Shown here: positions 1 through 5,101 of the stretch, one piece after another
How positions within the stretch are numbered: position 1 is the stretch's first letter
Layout of the letters: the number at the start of each line of letters is the position of its first letter
Assembly (NCBI GenBank): GCA_910587735.1
Contig: CAJUNT010000066.1
Location: forward strand, 1-6,140
Reading direction: 5' to 3'
DNA from: an uncultured Clostridia bacterium
GTDB taxonomy: Bacteria; Bacillota; Clostridia; Lachnospirales; Anaerotignaceae
Length of the DNA: 6,140 nucleotides
Notes under the pieces: generated by a model
What the model was told of the DNA's origin: nothing
Seen by the model: the letters and a program-made list of their open reading frames with translations, nothing else
The model's database searches: none
Program-made: the position numbers and the translations under genes

Positions 1-140
1 ATAGCCTGTTATGCACATTTCCACAATGCTTGTCTTTTGGTCTTTGGTTTCTTTGGTTCGGAATAGTGTGGTGCTGGTGGTCTATCTCTTGTTTTCGGTT
101 GCTTGCTTCTTTACCGTACATGAGCATTAGGGGTGGGATG
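1..140. other. G+C-richer left flank with no recognised gene
   Basis: This stretch has about 44% G+C by count, clearly above the rest of the window. Its plus strand is rich in T and G. It contains an exact tandem 9-base repeat (41-49 and 50-58, TCTTTGGTT) with a weaker third copy just before. On the minus strand a reading frame stays open from an ATG at 127 to the window edge (42 codons, basic and histidine-rich, containing IDHQHHTIP), but it has no convincing ribosome binding site and I do not recognise it. No minus-strand frame resembles the missing end of the LysR gene on the far side of the element. It may be flanking DNA from another element, part of the left end of this element, or the remnant of a rearrangement. 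The boundary at about 140 is placed only by the change in base composition. Confidence 0.4.
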
Positions 141-144
141 AAAG

Positions 145-201
145 CATTTATTTTAATATTTGATTAGTGTATGTTAATATTGATTTTATACACAATAAAT
201 G
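145..201. repeat. nested inverted repeats in the element's left-end region
   Basis: An outer perfect 7-base pair (CATTTAT at 145-151 with ATAAATG at 195-201) encloses an inner perfect 6-base pair (GTGTAT at 167-172 with ATACAC at 188-193). One base separates the two stems on the right side and 15 bases on the left. The segment also holds near-direct repeats of TTAATATTTGAT (153-164) and TTAATATTGAT (174-184). IS200/IS605 left ends carry a foldback that TnpA recognises, so this is a candidate for it. The AT-rich composition makes chance matches likely, and the structure overlaps the tnpA promoter. Confidence 0.35.
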
Positions 202-208
202 GTATAAT
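180..208 (+). promoter_or_regulatory. candidate tnpA promoter (leaderless arrangement)
   Basis: TTGATT at 180-185 and a perfect TATAAT at 203-208 are separated by 17 bases, a good sigma-A spacing. The predicted transcription start, about 7 bases past the -10 box, falls at or next to the tnpA ATG (215). There is no Shine-Dalgarno sequence before that ATG, so the two observations agree with a leaderless transcript. This is inferred from sequence only. Confidence 0.5.
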
Positions 209-214
209 AAAATT

Positions 215-616
215 ATGGAAAATAATTATAGATATACCAATACAACAGTATTTTTTATAAACTATCATTTTGTATTTTGTCCAAGATATAGAAGAAAAAT
301 TTTTTTGATACAAGGTGTAGAGAAGAGATTGAAAGAACTCACCCAAATAAAATGTAAGGAGTTAAAAATAGAAATCATTGCGATTGAGTGCGATAAAGAC
401 CATGTTCATATGTTTTTAAATTGTCCGCCTACATTAAGTCCTTCTGATATTATGCAAAAATTGAAAGGATATACAAGTAAAATACTGAGAGAAGAATTTT
501 TTGAGTTGCGCAAAATGCCCAGCCTATGAACCAGAAGTTATTTTGTTTCAACAGCTGGTAATGTATGTAGTGAAACAATAAAAAAATATATAGAAAATCA
601 AAAGAAAAGATATTAA
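215..616 (+). pseudogene. IS200/IS605 TnpA transposase (HUH/Y1), interrupted by an in-frame TGA
   Basis: TnpA is the single-strand transposase that nicks and rejoins the ends of the element through a 5'-phosphotyrosine link. The HUH metal-binding motif is at residues 63-65 (DHVHMFLNCPP), and the LKGYTSKILREEF helix region follows. In the same frame a TGA (527-529, codon 105) interrupts the expected SLWTRSYFVSTAG motif. The catalytic tyrosine is codon 109 (539-541), so the truncated product would end just before its nucleophile. Past the TGA the frame continues cleanly through IKKYIENQKKRY to a TAA at 614-616, giving a 133-residue protein if the TGA were Trp, a usual length for the family. A single TGG-to-TGA change explains the lesion. 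The start at 215 is preferred over an upstream in-frame ATG at 167 because family homology begins near MENNYRYTNTTVFFINYHFVF. No Shine-Dalgarno sequence precedes it. Confidence 0.88.
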
Positions 617-629
617 AAATAGAACAAGT

Positions 630-635
630 GAGGTG
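630..635 (+). promoter_or_regulatory. tnpB ribosome binding site
   Basis: GAGGTG lies 6 bases before the ATG at 642. It decides the start: an in-frame GTG at 633 falls inside this site and so is not a credible initiator. Confidence 0.6.
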
Positions 636-641
636 AATACT

Positions 642-2093
642 ATGGCAAATTTTATCATTCAATTTCCTTTAAAAACAGAAAAGTATCAGGGAGATATTTT
701 AAATAAGAGATTTGAAATATCCAGAAAAATGTATAACTCTTTGGTAAACATAACACAAAAACGTTATAAAGAAATGGTAAAAATAAAAGAATATCGTAAA
801 CTTTTAGTATCGTTAACAAATGACAATAAAAAAGATAAAACTGTTTGGAAAAAAATAAATGAGATTCGTAAACGATATGGTATGTCAGAGTATTCCTTTC
901 ATAATGATATTAAAAATATACAAAAACATTTTAGAGAAAATATAGATGCTTTTACTGCACAAAAAATAGCAAGTGAGTTATGGAAATCTTATCAAAAGTT
1001 TATTTATGGAAATGGGAAAAAAGTGTATTATAAAAAGTATGGAGAATTAAATTCTCTGGAAGGAAAAAATAATAAAACAGGTATTCGTTTTAAGGAAAAT
1101 ATGCTTTTTTGGAATGGATTAAAAATACCCGTCATGATAGATTATAACAATTCTTATGAATATCACGCTATGCAGTGTGACATTTGTTATTGTAGAATAA
1201 TAAGAAAATACATAAGGAAGAAATATAAATTTTATTTACAAATTGTTTTAAAAGGAAATCCACCAATAAAAGTGGATAAAACAGGAAGATTAAAGAGATG
1301 TTTAGGAAATGGTGATGTAGGGTTAGATATTGGAACACAAACCATTGCTATTTCCAGTCAATCAGAAGTAAAATTATTAGAACTTGCAGATAACGTACAA
1401 AATATAGAAAATAAGAAACAAAAACTTCTTAGAAAAATGGATAGAAGTAGACGAAAAACAAACCCCAATTATTATAATGAAAATGGAACAATGAAAAAGG
1501 AAAAATGTGAAATATGGAAAAAATCAAAGCATTATATAAAATATCAAAATGAATTAAAAGAATTATATAGAAAGCAAGCAAATATTAGAAAATATCAGCA
1601 TGAGTGTTTAGCAAATAAAATACTATCTCTTGGAAATAAAATATATGTTGAAAAAATGAATTTTGCAGGACTTCAAAAACGTGCTAAAAATATAGAAAAG
1701 AATGAAAAAGGAAAATATAAAAGAAAGAAACGTTTTGGAAAATCCTTAGCAAATAAAGCTCCAGCTATGTTATTAACAATACTAAACAGGAAGTTAAACT
1801 ACTTTAATATTCATTTAATAGAGATAGATACTTTTAAAGCAAAGGCAAGTCAATTTAATCATTTTGAGGAAACTTATCAGAAAAAGAGCTTATCCCAAAG
1901 ATGGAATGATTTTGATGGGATAAAAATACAGAGAGATATGTATAGTACTTTTTTAATTATGAATATAAGCGAAGATTTAAAAAGTTTTGATATGGATAAA
2001 TGTAAAGAAAGATTTGATAACTTTTATAAGCTACATCAGTTAGAAGTAGAGAGATTAAAAGGAAATAAAAATTTAAGCAGTATTGCTATTTAA
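642..2093 (+). CDS. tnpB: TnpB, RNA-guided RuvC-like endonuclease of an IS200/IS605 element
   Basis: TnpB proteins use an RNA from the element's right end to cut DNA beside a short target-adjacent motif, which helps the element persist; they are the ancestors of Cas12. The protein has 483 residues, longer than the roughly 370-420 typical of many TnpBs. The RuvC triad is intact: D229 in GDVGLDIGTQ, E337 in IYVEKMNFAGLQ and D432 in IKIQRDMYSTFLIMN. A basic insertion (about residues 265-285, MDRSRRKTNPNYYNENGTMK) lies between the first two motifs. The C-terminal zinc ribbon seen in most TnpBs between RuvC-II and RuvC-III is absent: there is no cysteine from E337 to D432, and the space is filled by KASQFNHFEETYQKKSLSQRW. 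It follows tnpA by 25 bases and is followed by the presumed guide RNA region. The N-terminus (MANFIIQFPLKTEKYQG) fits the family start. I am confident of the family; activity is inferred. Confidence 0.93.
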   Translation: MANFIIQFPLKTEKYQGDILNKRFEISRKMYNSLVNITQKRYKEMVKIKEYRKLLVSLTNDNKKDKTVWKKINEIRKRYGMSEYSFHNDIKNIQKHFRENIDAFTAQKIASELWKSYQKFIYGNGKKVYYKKYGELNSLEGKNNKTGIRFKENMLFWNGLKIPVMIDYNNSYEYHAMQCDICYCRIIRKYIRKKYKFYLQIVLKGNPPIKVDKTGRLKRCLGNGDVGLDIGTQTIAISSQSEVKLLELADNVQNIENKKQKLLRKMDRSRRKTNPNYYNENGTMKKEKCEIWKKSKHYIKYQNELKELYRKQANIRKYQHECLANKILSLGNKIYVEKMNFAGLQKRAKNIEKNEKGKYKRKKRFGKSLANKAPAMLLTILNRKLNYFNIHLIEIDTFKAKASQFNHFEETYQKKSLSQRWNDFDGIKIQRDMYSTFLIMNISEDLKSFDMDKCKERFDNFYKLHQLEVERLKGNKNLSSIAI

Positions 2094-2258
2094 GAAAAAT
2101 AAAAGGTTTTGACATGAGCCTTATACTATCGCTAATGGATACAAGGGTATCTTTGGTAGTGAAAGTCTTAATGAAATAGATTAGTTTTATATGCTTTCGA
2201 GTATATTTAGAAGTTTATGTAATTAAGAACCCCATGCCTTTAGGCATGGGAGTGTCAG
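2094..2258 (+). ncRNA. candidate omega-RNA (TnpB guide RNA scaffold) in the right end
   Basis: In the IS200/IS605 family the tnpB 3' end and the right end are transcribed into the RNA that TnpB binds, and the guide is the host sequence just past the element. This 165-base stretch has no gene and folds into consecutive stems. The first is ACTATC (2125-2130) with GGTAGT (2155-2160), topped by GATAC (2138-2142) and GTATC (2147-2151) around an AAGG loop. The second is a 7-bp stem 2189-2195 with 2200-2206 around a TTCG tetraloop. The third is the 8-bp terminal hairpin 2231-2250. The guide would start near 2259 and read into the residual LysR gene. The 5' end is unknown and may lie inside tnpB. Confidence 0.6.
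2231..2250 (+). repeat. right-end foldback hairpin of the insertion sequence
   Basis: CCCATGCC (2231-2238) and GGCATGGG (2243-2250) form a perfect 8-bp stem with a TTTA loop. This resembles the subterminal hairpins that TnpA binds at the right end in the IS200/IS605 family; the element ends a few bases further on (AGTGTCAG region). No T-tract follows, so it is not a convincing terminator. Confidence 0.75.
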
Positions 2259-3017
2259 AACATCGTACTCTAATCTTTCTGTAACCAGTTCATTCATAAT
2301 ACTAATTCCAAGCCCTTGTTCAATCATGGGCATTGTTGTAAATGTTTCTAATGTAGAAAAATAAATATTAGGTGTAATTCCATTTTTTTGCAACATTGTG
2401 ATTACATCATCATCTCGCCCTTGTTCTGGCATAATAAACTTTTCATTACAACAATTTTCAAGAGGATAACTTTTACTATTGGCAAAACTATGATTTGGTG
2501 GAAGAACCGCTACCATAGAATTTTCTGCAAGCGTAATCCAATCATAATTCATAGGTTCAATATAACTTGTAAAAGCAATATCAACTTGTCCAGATTCTAG
2601 CCATGTATCAATTTCTTTATGTGTGCCCTCCATAAGTTTTACATGAATTTTATTGTAATTCTTTTGAAATGTTTGTATTACTTTTGGAAGCTAGTAAGTA
2701 GCAATACTAAGGTATGTAGCAATGGTTACAGTACCTGTTTGCAAGCCATTTAATTCAGCAGCTAATTGATAAATATTTTCTTCTTGTTTAAGCAATGTTC
2801 TTATTGCAGGAAGCATTTTCTCTCCGCAGTTTGTTAATATAACACCTTTTTTATTACGATAAAACAGTGCAAAATCAAATTCTTTTTCCAATGCATTTAT
2901 CAACTGACTTACACCAGATGGTGTGTAACAAAGCAGTTCAGCAGCTTTTGTAAAGCTTCTTGTTTCTGCTGCGACTAAAAATGCTTTATATCGTGCTGTA
3001 TCCAAAAAAATTCTCAT
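2259..3017 (-). pseudogene. LysR-family transcriptional regulator, nonsense-mutated and 3'-truncated
   Basis: The N-terminus (residues 1-60) is a typical LysR winged helix-turn-helix: FLVAAETRSFTKAAELLCYTPSGVSQLINALEKEF, followed by the usual linker helix. The effector-binding domain begins at GTVTIATYLSIATY. There a TAG (2691-2693, codon 109) replaces what is normally Trp in the family's YWLPK-type sequence, and the same frame continues as LPKVIQTFQKNY through VDIAFTSY and MIEQGLGISIMNELVTERLEYDV. The homology then stops at about 2259 where the insertion element begins; the last residues of the open frame (LTLPCLKAWGS) are encoded by the element's end. About 253 codons remain of a usual 290-300. 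The start at 3017 has only a weak AAAG before it. The gene is divergent from the small membrane protein at 3131, the usual LysR-target arrangement. It is almost certainly non-functional. Confidence 0.92.
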
Positions 3018-3058
3018 TTCTTTAAGTATTACTCAATATAAATATAATAATATATAGT

Positions 3059-3087
3059 TTTACTTTATATAAAATCTATTTTATAAT
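3059..3087 (+). promoter_or_regulatory. candidate promoter of the small membrane protein gene
   Basis: TTTACT (3059-3064) and TATAAT (3082-3087) are spaced 17 bases apart, with start of transcription expected near 3094. A 10-base palindrome, TTTATATAAA (3065-3074), sits in the spacer, and a 7-bp inverted repeat (ATAAAAT at 3097-3103, ATTTTAT at 3108-3114) follows. Either could be a regulator site, but the region is almost pure A+T, so chance is a serious alternative. Confidence 0.4.
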
Positions 3088-3130
3088 AAAAATACAATAA
3101 AATCAATATTTTATATAATGAGGAATAAAC

Positions 3131-3334
3131 ATGAATAAGAAAAGTTTTATGTATATTAAAATTTCTGCTGTATCATTAATAATAAGTTTTGTTTCATCAT
3201 TTTTTTGGAGTCAAAATCAGTATGCTATGCCATCTACATTAGGTATGGTGACGATAATATTAGCAACAGCATATTTTGTATTTGGAGCAATGTGTTCTTT
3301 TACATTATCTGATAAAGAACAAAAAAAGGAATAG
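3131..3334 (+). CDS. small two-helix membrane protein of unknown function
   Basis: This is a 67-residue protein with a basic N-terminus (MNKKSF), two predicted membrane helices (about residues 8-26, IKISAVSLIISFVSSFFW, and 37-58, TLGMVTIILATAYFVFGAMC) and a charged tail (DKEQKKE). By the positive-inside rule both ends probably face the cytoplasm, with a short outside loop (SQNQYAMPS). A good ribosome binding site, GAGGA at 3120-3124, lies 6 bases before the ATG, which supports a real gene despite its size. It is transcribed divergently from the broken LysR regulator, with 113 bases between them, so it may once have been that regulator's target. I do not recognise a family and assign no function. 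Confidence 0.72.
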   Translation: MNKKSFMYIKISAVSLIISFVSSFFWSQNQYAMPSTLGMVTIILATAYFVFGAMCSFTLSDKEQKKE

Positions 3335-3456
3335 TTAAAAAAATATAATGAAGATAATCACTATTTTATTAATAACAAAGCAAGTTAATTATGAAAGAAT
3401 TGTGACAAATGATTTAGTATATAAGATTATTTTACCAATAACTATTTTATAGTTAT

Positions 3457-3555
3457 TATAGAAATCACCTAACATGGCAGATTGCAAAATATCTATGTAA
3501 TATAAAATGATATTTACAGTCTGCCGTGTTTTGTTTTAATATAGTGATTTTTGTA
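3457..3555 (+). terminator. long two-part hairpin with T-tract, probable terminator
   Basis: The inner stem pairs AACATGGCAGA (3471-3481) with TCTGCCGTGTT (3520-3530), 11 bp with one G-U. It continues after a small internal loop into AAATATC (3487-3493) with GATATTT (3509-3515). It is followed by TTGTTTT (3531-3537), so on the plus strand it works as an intrinsic terminator, most simply for the gene ending at 3334. An outer 12-bp stem with two G-U pairs joins 3457-3468 (ending AAATCAC) to 3544-3555 (starting GTGATTT). The outer stem goes beyond what a terminator needs and overlaps by one base the 9-bp hairpin at 3437-3457. No T-tract follows on the minus strand. Confidence 0.6.
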
Positions 3556-3600
3556 TGCAAAATAAAAAAACAATTTAAAGCTGTCAATAAAGCATTTTTT

Positions 3601-3645
3601 TTGCGCTAGAAAAAATAACTATAATATAATATTATATGGTATAAT
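3601..3645 (+). promoter_or_regulatory. candidate noc promoter with overlapping -10 boxes
   Basis: TTGCGC (3601-3606) is 18 bases from a TATAAT at 3625-3630. A second TATAAT overlaps at 3620-3625 and a third lies at 3640-3645, so the exact start is ambiguous. A perfect 14-base palindrome of A and T (3624-3637) covers the middle box and could be an operator or just low-complexity sequence. Confidence 0.4.
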
Positions 3646-3677
3646 TTGGAAAATGATTTTATTTGAAATGGTTTATA

Positions 3678-3684
3678 AAGGGGG
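3678..3684 (+). promoter_or_regulatory. noc ribosome binding site
   Basis: AAGGGGG lies 7 bases before the ATG at 3692 and decides the start. The in-frame ATG at 3653 has no such site and would add 13 residues (MILFEMVYKGGFF) that do not look like the family. Confidence 0.75.
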
Positions 3685-3691
3685 CTTCTTT

Positions 3692-4516
3692 ATGGAAGTT
3701 TTAAAATTTGCTGATATGATGTTTTTCAAAAAAGATACCAAAATGCAAACACTTCCTATTAATAAAATTAGACCGAATCCTTATCAAACAAGAAAATATT
3801 TTAATTTTAATGCTTTGGAAGAATTGGCAAATTCTATAAAAGAGTATGGCTTATTGCAGCCTATTACAGTTAGAAAAATAGGAAGTACATATTATGAATT
3901 GATAGCAGGAGAAAGAAGGTTACGAGCTTGTGAATTAGCAGGTTATACTACAATATCTGCAATTATATTAAATGTAAATGATAGTCAAAGCGCTTTAATT
4001 TCAATGGTTGAAAATTTGCAAAGACAAGATTTAAATTATTTGGAGGAAGCAGAAGGCTATCAAAATATTATGGAAGACTATCATATTGCAAAGCAGGAAT
4101 TATCAAATAAATTATTAAAAAGTCAGCATATTATTACAAATAAAATGCGTGTATTAAAGCTAAGTGATAGAGTAAAAAAGAGAATGATACATTATCAATT
4201 AACAGAACAATATGGACGAGCTATTGCAAAAATACCCGAAGAAGAAATGCAATTAAAATTATTAGAACATATTGCAGAAAAAGAGTTGACAATAAAACAA
4301 GCCGAAAAATTAGTAGAAGAAACAATGGAACAAATGTGTCAACAGAAACATGAAAAGCATATACAAAAAGAAAAAAGATATATCAAGGATATGCGTCTCT
4401 TTACAAATTCTATACGTCAATCTATTGATATTATCAAAAAATCAGGTATGACTGTTTTTTATGAAAATAATATAAAAGAAGATGGTTTTGAAATTGTTAT
4501 ACGCATTAAAAAATAA
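3692..4516 (+). CDS. noc: Noc/ParB-family CTP-dependent DNA-binding protein
   Basis: Proteins of this family load on a specific DNA site and slide as CTP-bound clamps; ParB/Spo0J segregates chromosomes and Noc blocks division over the nucleoid. The 274-residue product has the ParB N-terminal domain with NPYQTR (29-34), the CTP-binding motif GERRLRA (73-79) and the ENLQRQDLN motif (107-115), then a central helix-turn-helix (about 130-160) and a TEQYGRAI segment. The N-terminus MEVLKFADMMFFKK is short, amphipathic and basic, as in Noc proteins, whose first helix binds the membrane. The C-terminal segment with DMRLFTNSIRQSIDIIKKSGM resembles the end of clostridial Noc-like proteins. Both points favour Noc over Spo0J; the symbol is tentative. 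A plasmid-type ParB is less likely because no parA is adjacent. The usual chromosomal neighbour rsmG is not present. It stands alone, closed by a strong terminator. Confidence 0.85.
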   Translation: MEVLKFADMMFFKKDTKMQTLPINKIRPNPYQTRKYFNFNALEELANSIKEYGLLQPITVRKIGSTYYELIAGERRLRACELAGYTTISAIILNVNDSQSALISMVENLQRQDLNYLEEAEGYQNIMEDYHIAKQELSNKLLKSQHIITNKMRVLKLSDRVKKRMIHYQLTEQYGRAIAKIPEEEMQLKLLEHIAEKELTIKQAEKLVEETMEQMCQQKHEKHIQKEKRYIKDMRLFTNSIRQSIDIIKKSGMTVFYENNIKEDGFEIVIRIKK

Positions 4517-4525
4517 TATATTGTA

Positions 4526-4569
4526 TAAAATATTACTCCCTATATTTACATCAAGGGAGTAATATTTTA
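4526..4569. terminator. bidirectional intrinsic terminator between convergent genes
   Basis: TAAAATATTACTCCCT (4526-4541) pairs perfectly with AGGGAGTAATATTTTA (4554-4569), giving a 16-bp stem and a 12-base loop. The A-run on the left arm and the T-run on the right arm give a U-rich 3' edge in both directions. It sits between the plus-strand noc gene and the minus-strand thioesterase gene, so it can end both transcripts. Confidence 0.88.
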
Positions 4570-4600
4570 GGATACCAATTTGTTAATGATATTTTTGGAA

Positions 4601-5077
4601 TTAGTAAGGCACATCATCAGCTTTTGTACATAATTTCATAAATGTACATGACGCAGTTGCTAAAAGTAAATTGTTTTCAGATAAATGTGCTTCTGCTGTC
4701 ATAGATGTAATGGTATTTCCTACATGATTTGCTTTTGCAGTAATAGTATATTTACAGTTTGCAGGAATGGGTTTTAAAAATGTTGTGGAAATATCAATGG
4801 TATTAATCATATTTTGTTGCATATAAAAATGACATAATAGACCAAATACTGTATCAAATGCTGTTACAATCATACCACCATGAAGAATACCTTCAGGATT
4901 TAATTGCCATTCCTGCACTTCAAATTGTAATGTTAAACATCTATTTTCAGCATCACAACTGAAAAAAGCAGGATTCATTTTAGAAATAATTCCTTTTTGA
5001 AGTAAATAAGATTCTGGCAAAAGTGTTTTTTTAATATAATTTTCCATATCTTGTTGTATTTCTTTTTTTTGTTCCAT
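4601..5077 (-). CDS. PaaI-type hotdog-fold thioesterase
   Basis: Members of this family hydrolyse acyl-CoA thioesters in the cytoplasm, usually as tetramers. The 158-residue product carries the signature GILHGGMIVTAFDTVFG: HGG at about residues 66-68 and the acidic residue D75, the expected PaaI active-site layout. A beta-rich core follows (TIDISTTFLKPIPANCKYTITAKANHVGNTITSMTAEAHL), with length normal for the family. The start is placed at Met4 of the longest frame: the ribosome binding site AAAGGAA (5093-5087) would touch an ATG at 5086 but is correctly spaced from the ATG at 5077. It is the second gene of a two-gene operon, 24 bases after the stop of the hydrolase gene, and ends at the shared terminator. 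The substrate cannot be told from sequence; a role in acyl-CoA clean-up is possible. Confidence 0.85.
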   Translation of the reverse strand: MEQKKEIQQDMENYIKKTLLPESYLLQKGIISKMNPAFFSCDAENRCLTLQFEVQEWQLNPEGILHGGMIVTAFDTVFGLLCHFYMQQNMINTIDISTTFLKPIPANCKYTITAKANHVGNTITSMTAEAHLSENNLLLATASCTFMKLCTKADDVPY

Positions 5078-5086
5078 AATTCGCAT

Positions 5087-5093
5087 TTCCTTT
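5087..5093 (-). promoter_or_regulatory. thioesterase ribosome binding site
   Basis: Read on the minus strand, AAAGGAA directly abuts the ATG at 5086 and leaves 10 bases between AGGA and the ATG at 5077. This favours the shorter protein. Confidence 0.6.
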
Positions 5094-5101
5094 CTTTAAT
5101 A

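Larger units (their letters stand above)
140..2258 (+). mobile_element. IS200/IS605-type insertion sequence (tnpA-tnpB, same orientation)
   Basis: The element carries an HUH/Y1 tnpA followed 25 bases later by tnpB in the same direction. It ends in a structured right end with a subterminal perfect hairpin (2231-2250), which is the architecture of the IS200/IS605 family. These elements move as single-stranded DNA, have no terminal inverted repeats and make no target duplication. The right boundary is placed just after the hairpin, near 2258, because the sequence beyond it reads directly as LysR regulator codons. The left boundary is uncertain; it is set near the composition change at 140, and candidate foldback structure lies at 145-201. 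The tnpA copy is broken by a nonsense codon, so the element is probably non-autonomous, while tnpB and the right end look intact. Confidence 0.85.
3335..3691. other. gene-poor interval with strong secondary structure and the noc promoter
   Basis: I find no supported coding region in this stretch. It contains a perfect 9-bp hairpin (AATAACTAT 3437-3445, loop TTT, ATAGTTATT 3449-3457), a long two-part hairpin spanning 3457-3555, and then the AT-rich promoter region of the next gene. A loose promoter-like pair, TTGTGA (3400-3405) and TAAGAT (3422-3427) at 16-base spacing, precedes the hairpins. A short untranslated RNA is therefore possible, but nothing proves it. Confidence 0.5.

Noticed and set aside
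2..127. Minus-strand frame open to the window edge with IDHQHHTIP, considered as an HNH-type nuclease fragment.
   Set aside because: The spacing of His, Asn and Cys does not match an HNH motif I can defend, and only 42 codons are visible.
11..130. Hydrophobic 39-residue plus-strand frame (MHISTMLVFWSLVSLV...), resembling a type I toxin peptide.
   Set aside because: No ribosome binding site or promoter precedes it. The T- and G-rich strand makes hydrophobic frames likely by chance, and I know no matching family.
164..662. Minus-strand open frames opposite tnpA (164-346 and 450-662).
   Set aside because: They lie antisense to the HUH transposase, have no start signals and look like random AT-rich translation.
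2223..2258. Regulator frame continuing into LTLPCLKAWGS.
   Set aside because: These codons are the element's right-end hairpin read on the minus strand, not LysR sequence.
2231..2258. Right-end hairpin as an intrinsic terminator for tnpB or lysR.
   Set aside because: No T-tract follows it on either strand.
2388..2600. Plus-strand 70-codon frame inside the LysR remnant.
   Set aside because: It is antisense to clear LysR homology and has no ribosome binding site.
527..2693. Trp codons replaced by stops in two genes (TGA in tnpA, TAG in lysR) might hint at stop-codon reassignment.
   Set aside because: The two stops differ, all intact genes use TGG for Trp (tnpB, thioesterase, hydrolase and the rest of lysR), and no other in-frame TGA or TAG was seen. 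Two independent nonsense mutations in decaying genes are simpler.
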